Assembly: GCA_950295325.1 (NCBI GenBank)
Contig: OX485804.1
Span: 12,212,001 to 12,276,000 of the forward strand
Origin: Polytrichum commune
Lineage: Eukaryota > Streptophyta > Polytrichopsida > Polytrichales > Polytrichaceae
Length of the DNA stretch: 64,000 nucleotides
Direction: 5' to 3'
Shown here: in pieces, positions 37,321-49,000 of the stretch
Layout of the letters: each line of letters begins with the position of its first letter
Numbering within the stretch: the first letter of the stretch is position 1
Notes under the pieces: model-generated
Databases searched by the model: none
What the model was told of the DNA's origin: nothing
What the model saw: the letters and a program-made list of their open reading frames with translations, nothing else
Position numbers and translations under genes: made by a program

Positions 37321-40240
37321 GTTTATTGTTACTTGGGTAGCAGCCATGCTAAACTGAATCTTGTAGACACGTCGTCCACACTTGAAGATTTGCGTTAGTT
37401 CTTCACAAAGCTCACCTTGACTGATGACCAAAGACATGAGCTCCAGTCTAAGGTCGAAAACTGTCGAAGGGTCACCTCTTTGAAGAATGTTTCAGAGAAA
37501 ATATATCATTTTGCACAATATGTGGTGACTCTAGTCTAAATCTCTTGCAATATTACATTACAGTTTGTGGTTGTTACAGTGAGTGGAATTGCTAGTATTC
37601 ATGACCTTCTATTGAACCGATGCTCTTTATTGACTCAAATCATGGGCAACATAACAGTAAGTATTTGGAAATGTTGAACTCTTAGAGTACATTGTCTCAA
37701 GTATGTGCACAAACTATAAGCAACCAGATTTTTATTTTTATTTCTAATATATGCTCATAAATCACTTTGTATTGACAAAGTTATTGAGATATGACATGGG
37801 GTGATGAAAAGTATTGCCTTATGGATTAGCACATATGAACTTCTGGAGGGTCTAGAAGGTATACCTAGATGAATTATGCTTCTCTTGTGAGGAACCTTAG
37901 GGGGGCCTTAGTGTATACTTACTTCTCCCTCATAATTCATAATACCTTATTTATTATTTTTACAAAACTAAGTGGAACAATGCAGTCCCCTCCCAAATGT
38001 ATTCAAGATTTGCAATCCATATTTGTACACTCACTTGGTACTCACAAGCTACATTGGTAGCCTTTTTCAAAAAAAAAATTCATATCCTTCTAGCACATGG
38101 AACCTCTTCATGTTAAGGTTTGACCGGTCTAGTCCTAGTTGACTTAGTGTTTCTTCATGGATTGAACTACAAAAAAATCATTTTTTGGTTGCACATTATT
38201 TTATTCACTTTGCTTCCACCCCAAGCAGTAATTATGTGTTCTCTACTCATGCCAATCATCATTCCCCACTTGTATTTACTTCATTGATTTTATTCAAATT
38301 TCTGAAACAATGTGAATCTTTGCCTTACAATACATGGTTACTATGGAATACTCACAATTTCAAGCCATTTCTAGCGATTTATTTTTTGAAGAAAAAAAAC
38401 ATTCACAACCTAAACATGCAATCAAATCCAACCAATGACCACATTAGTAATAAGCTAACCTGCATTCTGCAAAACAATCTACAAGACAATCCCTAACGAG
38501 AATTTACACATATTTGGATTTATTCATGAATTTTGGACAGTTCCATGTCAATACGACGTACACTAGATTGCAAAGCTGCACAAATATGGTGGTTGACGAA
38601 CATGGAATACATACATTCAAAATTTTGGTTGTCGGGTTGTTACTTTTGTTGTTGTTGTTTGATGTTTTTGTCCCCACAAAATACACAACCCTTTTAATTT
38701 TTGGACAAGTGGTTCATCCAAATATACTTAAATGTCATATCTATTAAACTCCAAATCAAGTGAGAAAGTGAATGAACCGAATGTCGGGGAGTCATTGAAG
38801 TTGCAAGTAGGCTCAAACGGCTCCACCCAGCCCAAGCACAAGCGTGCCAATGTGGCAATGGGGCCTCCCAACTAGGCCTACATGGCCTACTTCATGTAGC
38901 CTCCAAGCTAGCTACGGACCCTAGCCCCTTCATGTCCAAGACCTATTGGTAACCAAAGTTCTCAATGCTTACATTAAAACACTACACTAAATAAGATATT
39001 TAGTGTTTGATACACTAAATACGAATGCATACACTAAATATCAATAACCCTATGGAAGTAAGTAACATTAAATGTAGACTCAAACATGAAACATCAACTA
39101 TGGTAATATGTGGAAGTTACATGTTTGAATTTAGCGTTAGTAAGGATATGAATAAAAGAATTACAATGATAAAAGGAGAATTCCAGCATATCTTCTAGGA
39201 TATCTTCTAACACTAGTTGTCAACAAATTGATATTTAGTGTTAAGCATGGTAGGGTGGTAACAACATTAAATGTAATCAAACATTAAATATCCTATTAGT
39301 GTACTTGTTGGCAAATGATTTCTCACCAAGCCTTCGAGTATAAAACCCAAGCGGCTCTTGTCTAATAACCCCAATAAATGAAATGTAGCAGAGAGTGAGG
39401 ATGACCTAGTTAATTTGATCGTCCGATAAAACGTGATTATGTTGAAATGACTAATGCGAATTTTTCATAGAAAGCATGGTGTGAATTGTTAAACAAATAA
39501 TTGGGAGTGGACAAATAACAATAAGACCCTATAAAAAAATTTATTTGTTGATCATCTTTCACATTTAAACATTGCCTCCAAACATAGACCACATGCACCC
39601 ACAAATTACGGTGTAGGATGCATAAGTCGTTACATGCTATTAGCTAAGGACAAAGTTGGTGCTTTTGTCTGCTCATTCCTTGTTGATCGTCTTTGCAAAG
39701 TTCCTTGAAAAGAAAAAATGTTTTAGATTTTATTCGTACAAGAAAAACTTGTACATCACAATACAAATATGTTATTGTATACAACATCCGGTAGTTTAAT
39801 TAGGATATGTTGGAGTACAAACCATGTCTTGCCATTTAGGTCATCTGCAACAAGCAAAATGTGTTTCTTGAAATCACTCACCTAAACAAATTCGTTACAC
39901 CCTAGATTGAAGGCACATGGTAGTGCACCTAACTCAACAAACTACACTAGAATTTGTATTTATTGCCACCGGGTCTATGTATCTCGCTAAATACTAGTCG
40001 TAAATTTCTTGTGTAGTGTCACCAACACTAAATGTGAACCTAACATTTTTGTCATTCCTTGTGAAATAATTTGGACATTATAGATTTACAATATAATTGC
40101 AAACGTTGTCACTTACTAAGTGACTTTGCATCCAAATTTGAATCATCCATGACTAGATTCCTTTACAAAATTGTTCGGATGTAGAATACACCCAACTAAA
40201 AGTGAATGATTTGAAACTAAGTTGGGATGACAAAACTTCA
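37320..40240. other. Intergenic transposon debris, no gene seen
   Basis: Strongly AT-rich with stops in all frames. 38985-39300 contains several 'acactaaat' / 'atttagtgt' inverted pairs related to the CTACACTAAATAT element family (1932-2335, 55334-55561). 40040-40150 is an inverted echo of 2100-2230 from the same family. No protein or RNA gene could be supported. Confidence 0.4.
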
Positions 40241-40560
40241 GACCTTTTATAGGCACTAACAACTTGTAGTTTTTGAGGGCCTTGTCGACCCTTGGCCGTT
40301 GACCTTGTGAGACATATAAGTGAGTAGGCAGACTATTTGCAATTGCTGAAGTGATCGGGGAGATTTTGGGCATAATTGGTTGAGATCCTAATGTTCGCAA
40401 GTCCAACCGGTTATATGTTGACATCCTCCGGTTTTCCTTTATTAAATTAGGGTATATTCTATAAATTCCTCTAAGATGATTGGTAATTTTCCTGCAGTCT
40501 TGAACTTCAACCGGTTATTTCTGAAATTCAACCGGTTCATCTGTAACTAACTGCCGGATA
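40240..40560 (+). repeat. Dispersed 'aaccggtt' repeat, copy 3
   Basis: See 37020-37320 for the shared blocks. Its last part, 'caaccggttcatctgtaactaactgccgg', is mirrored in inverted orientation at about 40670-40705 ('gccggcagttagttacgagctagccggttg'). It therefore abuts, or belongs to, the terminal inverted repeat of the element that follows. Confidence 0.55.
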
Positions 40561-41073
40561 CGTTCACCCCGATATTGAATTGCTATTTGAGAAATGAGTG
40601 CCTAGTTTGCCTAGTCAATGCCTAGGCAAAGTGTCTGTCTAGGCTAGTACAATGAACGGGTAGTGCCGGCAGTTAGTTACGAGCTAGCCGGTTGATTTTG
40701 AGAATTTCCGAATGCAATTGGAAAGTTTAGGAAGGGGTTCCGGAAGAAAATGAAGGTTTACGGAAATGGGCCGATTAGAAAAATAAAATGCCGGCATTTT
40801 GGCAAGCTGCCCTAGAGTATCCACGGCAAATTGCCGATTGAGAAATTATTTTCACGGCGGGCAGCCGACCAAATATATATATTTTAGGTAAGGTTTTCAA
40901 TACTATGCATAGTTGGAGACTATGCCTTGTTGGCTTGTGGTTTAGGCCCTTTAGGGTTAGAGTGGCTTGTGGTTTAGGGCTCCCTTTGCTTCCCTAAACC
41001 AGCTTTGACTCCGTAGTAGTGGAGGTTCCATTTTCGTTGTCGGTTTCACAAACAAGCACCCTGGACCCTAAAT

Positions 41074-41325
41074 TTGTTAGTTAGAAATAGGTTGGGTAGT
41101 AGGAATCTCGATGCAATGCTGCGAATTGCCTTGGAAGGGCCAGATGAAGAGGTAGATGACATAATTTGTGATGCTATCCCACTTTGGAAGAAAGACAGTA
41201 AGTACCATTTTTTGTATGCTAATCCTTCTTCTTATTTGAATTCTCCTAATACAGTGAGTATGAGTGATGTGCCTTGTTCGTTTGGGGCAATTGATACTAA
41301 CGGTAATGGTACGCAAATCTCGTGA
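41074..41325 (+). pseudogene. hAT transposase C-terminal relic
   Basis: The frame reads RNRLGSRNLDAMLRIALEGP and continues through a region ending in a WKKDSKYHF-like stretch. This RNRL...NL..L.RI..EGP pattern is the C-terminal end of plant hAT-type (ZNF862/BED-type) transposases, just past the dimerisation domain. The rest of the transposase is missing and the frame starts at a non-ATG codon. It probably belongs to a larger decayed element of roughly 40560-41770 whose borders are rich in 'ggcaattagccgg' motifs. A related fragment lies at 54120-54870. Confidence 0.5.
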
Positions 41326-41397
41326 CTTTCCAATACTAACTAGCCTCCGAATAATACTTGGACCCTTTTGTGGTGCTTGTATTTTTTGAAGGCTAAA

Positions 41398-41449
41398 TCC
41401 TTAGCCCTAATATGATAGGGGCTTTGCCAGGTTCAAATCCTGCTAAGGA
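41398..41449 (+). other. Short tRNA-like fold
   Basis: A 7-bp stem TCCTTAG/CTAAGGA closes a 52-nt segment. Inside are one hairpin (CCCT-loop-AGGG) and a T-arm-like hairpin CAGG-TTCAAAT-CCTG containing GGTTCAAATCC, the pol III B-box consensus. An anticodon arm is absent, so this is not a working tRNA. A homologous 54-nt segment with compensating changes lies at 54509-54562. It may be a tRNA-derived SINE head or a conserved structure within the transposon family. Confidence 0.4.
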
Positions 41450-41900
41450 TTCTATTTAGATGACAATAAATGGAGAGTGAATGCCCACATTGAATTAATC
41501 CACATTAATTCAAAAAAAATTTGAATAAATGATCATGACACATCCACCACCAAAATATAAAACCGGCCACACTTTAGACCTTCCGGAAATTGCATAAATG
41601 AAAAAAAAATTGCCGGCTAATTGCCTAAACACATTAAGAAATGGGGGCTATCAACCGATAAATTTTGCACTCTTTAGGCCACTTCCGGGTAAAATTTGTA
41701 AAATCCGAGCCACCTCCAGAAACCTCGGCAATTAGCCGGTTTCTCTACAGAACTCCCCGGACTGTGGGCTAGTAGACAACACATGTTTAGAATATGAATA
41801 TGAATATTGATTTGTACCTGTACCATGGCCTATTTTTCAAAGTTTGCGGGCACATCCTAATTATATTGATCTTGCGGGCGCCACATCGAGGACAAATTGT

Positions 41901-42737
41901 GTTCACTTTCAATGAATAAATAAGCAATTGACTAGCAATTTCATTTTCAAAGTGAAAGCACCAGTAAAGCATGTAATTAACTTGGGAATCAAAAATATTA
42001 CAAAACCCTCATTAGCACTGAGGTTATAATTTTTGTGACTTACCATTGAAAGGGTCTTTGTTACTCTAAAGGGGACCTAAAATTAGTGATTTTCTTTTAA
42101 TATGGTAAATATCATAATATTTTAGTTATTACCTTCTACTTTCACAAAGTTTTCATACGCATTTAGACTAATTAAGTGTGATTGTCTGTAATTAAGTATA
42201 ATTAATCCTCAATCATTCAAATTAAGCTCAATTAGATAAGAAAGCATACTTACCAAATTAATTAAGCCTAATTAATTATAAAATGTACTTACAGGAATTA
42301 ATAATGATTTACTGGAATCAACTCCAGTAAAACTACTTATAATTTACTAGGCTTTATTAATTTGGTACGCTTACTTTCTGATTTAATTGAGCTTAATTAT
42401 GATTAATCATAATTTATTAGACTTAGTTACATTCAGTCACACTTAATTAGCTTAAATGCATATGAATACTTTGTGAAAGTAGAAGGTATTAACTAGACTA
42501 AAATATTTGACATTTTTAATGCTAACTTAATTATTATTTCATATTTTAAATACTGATTTGAGTTCCATATTAGAATGAAAAAGGCCCTTTCAATTGTAAG
42601 TCACAAAAATTATAACTTCAATGTTAATGAGGGTTTTGTCATACTTTTGAATTCCGAGTTAATTACATGCTTTGTTGGCGGTTTCATTTTGAAAATGAAA
42701 TCCTAGTCAATTGCTTATTTAGTCAATGATAGTGAAC
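41901..42737. repeat. 837-bp imperfect inverted repeat (foldback)
   Basis: The left arm, beginning 'gttcactttcaatgaataaa', and the right arm, ending with its inverse 'agtgaac', can be followed inward through matched blocks. Examples are 'aagcaattgactag', 'catgtaattaact', 'caaaaccctcatta', 'tataatttttgtgactta', 'accttctactttcacaaag', 'gctaattaagtgtga' and 'aagctcaatta'. They meet at a centre near 42310-42330 (actggaatcaactccagt). The arms are about 410 bp and diverged but collinear. No coding region. It is consistent with a foldback or large MITE-type element; a transcript would form a long hairpin RNA. Confidence 0.85.
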
Positions 42738-42921
42738 ATATATATTGGATTTTGGACCTTGAAGGTGTAGTGTACTCAATATAAGTGGCCCCCAAGAATG
42801 CAAGGCCGATAGTTTTTTTGAAGTCGGGTGAGTGGCCAACAATATTCAATCGGGTCCAGAAAGTCTTGATTCTTTCGACGGGCGGCTACCCTTGCCCGAA
42901 CCTACCTCCCCCGAAAAGTTT

Positions 42922-42952
<31 letters not shown>

Positions 42953-42955
42953 GGG
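42922..42955 (+). repeat. GT microsatellite followed by a run of 20 G
   Basis: (GT)n from about 42921 runs directly into 20 consecutive G (42936-42955). Such a tract may form a G-quadruplex and is prone to length errors in sequencing. A further G run of 8 lies at 43081. Confidence 0.9.
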
Positions 42956-42959
42956 AATT

Positions 42960-45900
42960 AACGTCCTCCAAAAATCATTAGATATGAACATCTCTCACTC
43001 ATGGAATGAAAACACCTAAAACACGGGGGGATCACACCCTCTTACATTTTGTAACCACGTGCGATAATGGGGTATTTAATGGGGGGGGTATTTTTTCCCT
43101 CCCTATTTGTAGATATAAAGTTGCTTTGACATATTTTTAAGCACCCTATGTTTATTTGTAATTTTTTGGAGAGACCAATTTTTAGCATCATATTTTTTTT
43201 ATAAATTGTACATATACCAAATAATGAACAGAATACTATAGTATTGCAAAATCGACTATGTGAGCAACAAACGTTCCATACCATCCATCTTGTCATTTAA
43301 TCGGTTTCAATCAGTTATACCAATGCTAAAGCATTCAAAGTACCATTCAAAACACAATCAATAACACTTGGAGTTTAGTTAAAAGATTACCAATGAACAT
43401 GGAGATGACAAAATGTACAAGCTAACATAGACAAGTTGTAAACACGGATAGAACAAAACAAGAAATATAATCAATTGTCATAAGACATGAAAATTTTGCA
43501 TAATTATCTACTCCAAAACAAAAGATTGCATTCAATTGAAAAAACTAAATACACAAATTGAAAACATTTACTTTAATTGTGTTCACAAACACATTCAACC
43601 TTGTACCAAATATTTACAATGTGAAGGGTTAGGATATAACAATGCACCCTCCAATACATGTCAAGGTACATATCAATATCCTCTCTTATGTCATGATAAG
43701 ACAAAAATTTTGGAGAGGTTTAACACCAATGATGACAAAGAACTAAAACTAATTGTTGGCATGAGGCGGACATACCTCACGAGAGCGGAGCAAGCCAAAT
43801 TTTTGGCGCTTGTGAAACACCTTGTGTGAATGTTGTGAATGCTATGGAGAAAAGAAGAAAGCTCCAAAAAAAGTGTCTTACCTACCGCCTTTGTGCCACG
43901 CTTCACAAATGCAAGACCTCCTACCCAAACGCTTCACCACCTTCACACCACTATGCTTGTCCAAACCCTAAGCAAACCCAAGGGCCGTTGAGAAGTCACA
44001 ACATTCCTTCCCCCAAAAAATCCATAACGTTTCCCTCCAAACTAACGCGTTTCATTCAAATTTGGACAAAATTACACAATTCTTCATCCAAGTAGTCTAA
44101 CCCATAATTATTCTATTGATTCTACTACACACATTTGGGGGGATCCAATATCTATAATCCTATTTTTTTTCTACTGATTACTAAAATGGAGGAATTATTC
44201 ACTGCCTTATTTTACATATAAACATGTAGGGGACATATTTCCAAAGCTATGGTAGATCTAATGAATGTATAAATTTTACCCTCAACGAATTAAATTGACC
44301 TTATTTTTTATCTCACGTGGTTTCTAAAATTCCAATAGTCACCTCCCCGTGACCTAGAATAGTATGTAGGTTCCAAGCCACATGTTGAAATCAATTAGAG
44401 ACCTAACTCAACCTCGTATTTGCAAAAAAATGAATTATTTTATGACAACACAAACTACTCGCTTGTGTGAAATTTTGTATACGCGCACTCCAATGCTCCG
44501 AATCGGCTGCATGTTTGGAAGAGGTAGCTAGGTATACTAAGTTATTAGTTAAATAAATTATAAGCCAAGCAATGATCCCACACCCTAGTATATATACCAC
44601 CTGCCAATTGCACAACAACCATTTGGTCAACATAAAGGGAGCTCGCTCTTCAAGTTAACATTATTATTCCAAATTTAGCTTTCGTGCGGAATGGTGAAGA
44701 CTCCTGCTTGAAGCTTTCGGGTTTGTAGTCACTTGATAATTTATAAGTGAGAGACATCAAAAACACTGCTTTCATTTCTTTTTGTTTTGTTTTTGTTTTT
44801 TTTATAAAAAAATTGCTTGTTCTTTGGATGGAAATGACACATTTTAGGAACAAGTATGTAGAGTTGGAAGTGTCCGTTATAGGCCCTCATACCAATGTAA
44901 TTTGTTCCGTTTGGCACAAGAACACACATGTTAACTTAAATGTGAAATGTTTGTTTTAGCATGTGTCATATCAATTGTGTATTCTCTCTTGGTTTGATAT
45001 GAAATTTTCATCAAATTGTTTTAGAGGTAATCTTTGTGGATGTCAAAAGACATTAACTTTGCCAAACAACAAGCAACTATCACTATCTACCAACAAACTC
45101 ACAGTACAACCTATGTGAGCATTGCACATCTTCAAGTAGCGTATGTATTGCTGGCCCAAATTGGGTTTCGAAACCTTGTAGGGCTTGTGCACTAGTAAGC
45201 GAGCCTTACAATGTGGTCAATTTGTTGGATCCTTTGGTGTAAATGCACACTTTGTATGTTGATCACATGTCAAATATAACTACATTCATAATTTCTCCTT
45301 CAGTCACATAATTCAAACCTATAAATAACAATAGTATTTATTTTGGAGTAGATTGTACATTGAGCCCCTTACACCTATAAAGGTCAAAGACCAAACATCC
45401 ATTGCGGATAGTAGCCGTATTTGAAGCTTTAGTGTTTTGGAGGAGAAGCCAAGGATATCAAATATTAATCACATGTATACATACATGTGTTCGATGTATT
45501 AAAAAAGGCCAACAACTTTCATGTCCATATACAATTATGGGACCATTAGGAAGGTGTAAGTGGAACAAATTATTTTATAAAAAGTAAAAGGCTTTTCAAA
45601 GATGTTTTTAGTTCACGAATGACATGAGACACCCCCAATTAGACCGTAAGTAAGGTCATGTTGGATTTTATCGGCCCGCAACATGTAGGGGTCTTGTTTT
45701 AACTTGAACCCTTTCATCCAATGATGAGTGAGTTTACATATACTCCACACCAATCCAAGACTATTCAAATTATGCAACAAATGATGTTTAAAGACATAAT
45801 TTAATGTTTGAATGATCTACTTTTCCACCTCATAACCATCTACAAAACATGAAACTACATTATATCATGGCTTAGGACATTTTGGTTACCATATTTATAT

Positions 45901-46066
45901 GCACTAGTTGGAAGCCCATCTACTACTTTGCACTTTGCAATTCACATTTTTGAACATTTGTGAGACCATACATGGATGAGTATGAGACAAAGCCTCTAAA
46001 AGTAGGACGGTTTTAATCACGTTCTTCATCCACTTGTACATAGCCATGCCCATTTCAGGCCTACAA
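42960..46066. other. Intergenic, no gene seen
   Basis: AT-rich. Two consecutive frames at 43536-44095 are of simple composition and resemble no family I know. Nothing else supports a gene up to the TNL stop codon. The TNL 3'UTR should occupy the last few hundred bases before 46067 on the - strand. Confidence 0.4.
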
Positions 46067-49000
46067 CTACAAGTTTTGATCACCAGTATCAAATGCCCGA
46101 TCAATTGGCCCAATCGTTTTCCTCGTCTTCGATATGGCTTGCATGCGGCCTAAGTTTATTTTCAGCCCAGGACACACTGCTTCTAGCTTCACAATCTCAT
46201 CCGTACTCAAAGATTTTTTCCCACAACGTGGAATCCGGCAGTATCTCAATCGTCTACACTGACTCAAATCGGGCACTTCTTGCAATTCGGGGCAAAATAC
46301 TATTTCAAGCCGTTCCAACGCAGTCATGGGCATAGTGCTGATCAACCTCTCCAACCTCCGACACCTAGTAATTCTCAACTCTTTCAATTCCGGGAACAAA
46401 CTCAGATCTGGTAGCTCTCTGCATCCCACATTATCAAGTCCCAAAGTGTGTAGCGCCATTCCAGTTCCAATTCGAGGGTGGTCGACCCAAAGAGTGTCCG
46501 AGGACTTTGATATGCTCACCCCTGCCCAGACCACAATATTTGGGCACCGGTACACATTCAATTTTTCTAGTCTTGTCAACTTGTGCATATCAGGTAATGT
46601 CTCCAAGCTATCGCACTCGGATATTGATAAACTTTGTAAGGAAATCAAGTTGCCCAAACATGACACATCCTTAAAGCAGCAGTCCCATATGACTACCCTT
46701 TGTAATCTTGCTAGATTCAAGAGGTTGGGCATCATTTCAATGCCCTCCCCCGACCACCATATCTCTAGATGTTCCAAACTCACCGCATCGCTAAAAGCTG
46801 GTGGTCCCCTCCAATTCCACACATGGAGGGTGACTAATTTGTTCAACTTGTGAGGATTAAAGCCACCTTGTAGTGCTTCATGCTCAATTCTTAATGCTTG
46901 CAAAGCTATCAGTTCACATAAGCCTGGAACTCCTTTACGTGAAGAGGAGGAACTCAAATGCAATGTTTGTAAGTTTGTGAGCTTGTGCATGTCCGGCAAC
47001 GCAACAAGGCTATGGCAAGATGAGGCTTTGAACTCCTCCAAGGCCACTAAGTTGCCTAACCCCGGCACTGCTACGATTGACTCACAGTTGTCAATGTTCA
47101 ACTTCCGTAAACGTGTGAGTTGTTGTAGGTTGGGCAACTCTTTAAGCTTCGAACACAAAACAAAAGAAAGTTCCTCCAAGGCCACTAAGTTGCCTAACCC
47201 CAACACCGCTACAATTGAATAACAGTTGTTAATGTTCAACTTCCGTAAACGAGTGAGTTGTTGTAGGTCGGGCAACTCTTCAAGCTTCCGACACCAGTCA
47301 AAAGAAAGTTCCTCCAAGGCCACTAAGTTGCCTAACCCCGGCACCGCTACGATTGACTTACATCTGTCAATGTTCAACTTCCGTAAATGTGTGAGTTGTT
47401 GTAGGTTGGGGAACTCTTTAAGGTTCGAACACATGTCAAAAGAAAGTTCCTCCAAGGCAAATAAGTCACCCACACCATGGCAAGACCGTAATGAAACACA
47501 GTTAAAAATGTTCAAGTATCGCAAGTTGTAATGCTTTGCAGTAACGCCTGATATGGCCTTTTCATTGAAAAAACTTTCAAAGCCATTTTTACATTTAACG
47601 CCCGACCGATTCAAAAATGCCAATTGATTCTTTTTGGGTAATTCTGGAATATACGGTGTGACAAGGCTCTCAACCGTAAAATCGATTCCGGAATAACGGA
47701 GGCAACACAAATTTTGTGGTATTGAAATCAAGTTGATGGTGCCATCACATATCAATATTCGTAATTCCTTCATGTCGGAAAGGGCAAGGTTCATGTGTGG
47801 TTTTGAATGCGTCGTGATAACCAAAGTTTGAAGAGAATGAGGCAATGCCTGCACACAACCATCCATGTCACATGTATTTTAGTTTGATTTTAAATAGTTA
47901 TTCTATTTAGCACCAAGCTTAGATAAACACAAATCACTATCAACATGTATAATTTAGCTCTAATATACTATTACCATCAATTTCCTTGCATTGGAAGTTC
48001 AACTTCATTTCTAAGATCCAGATAGATCCCCCTTGCACAACACAAATGGATCCACGTCTAGGCCAAGGTTTTAGTCTTGATAAGGGCCTTTATTGTTTTT
48101 TGGCTTTCACCAAAAGGGACTACCTTTGACAAGATGCAATAACACTTGTCCAATAGCCATGCTGTATAAAGCCGTTTATGGTTCACATATGAGCTTCTGG
48201 CTGTGATCAAAGATCGCAACATGTGGACTCTTAATTGAAACCTAAATGACGTACAGGGGTCACTATGATATTAAACCCCTTATATACGACAAGTTTATAA
48301 AGAAAAATAAATGTATACGTACTATTGGCATGCTAGAAAATGGACTCGTGTATTCATACTAAGCTTTTGAATTTAATGTGATAAATGCCTCCACTACATA
48401 TACAATATAACAAATCATTAACGTAATAGGACTTTATTACATATAAAATCCACTTTCGATTTCCAATGAGAAAGTCACTCAACATTTTTTCATGCATAGC
48501 ATGTAACTCAACACAATAATTTACCCACAATCCAAAGAGCAAAATTCAAGGGAGCCCATGAGCTCTCCAAGAGCCTTCAATTTGTAAACCCTAGAACCCA
48601 AATGCCAATCTTAACAAGAATGAACATGGTAATTATTGAGGACAATTACCATATGACAACAATGGATGAGAATGTGAATTGGTGAAACTAACCAATCTAT
48701 TGTTAATTTTGTTCTTTAAACCATAGGGCCCCCTCTTGTACATCCACCTTTACTTCACATTTATTGATATTAGCTTTTTCAAATGTACACACCAAAGATA
48801 AATAATAACTCTCCCATGATATGTATACCATGTACGATAATGCCTCAAATAATAACTCTTCTTACACTCACGTTAGTTTGTACATGGTACAAAGAGTCCA
48901 CCCCCTAGGTCAAAGATGAAGCATCCATCAATTATGTTGGATTCACACCAACCTTTGCTTGGCGTCCTCTTTGGTTTTTCTAGCTTACAAGAGGTGATGA

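Noticed and set aside
41398-41449. Genuine tRNA gene
   Set aside because: Only about 52 nt, with no anticodon arm.
46093-47531. Several open frames on the + strand opposite the LRR exon (for example 46326-46853)
   Set aside because: They are antisense shadows of the LRR-coding sequence and repeat with its 138-bp period.
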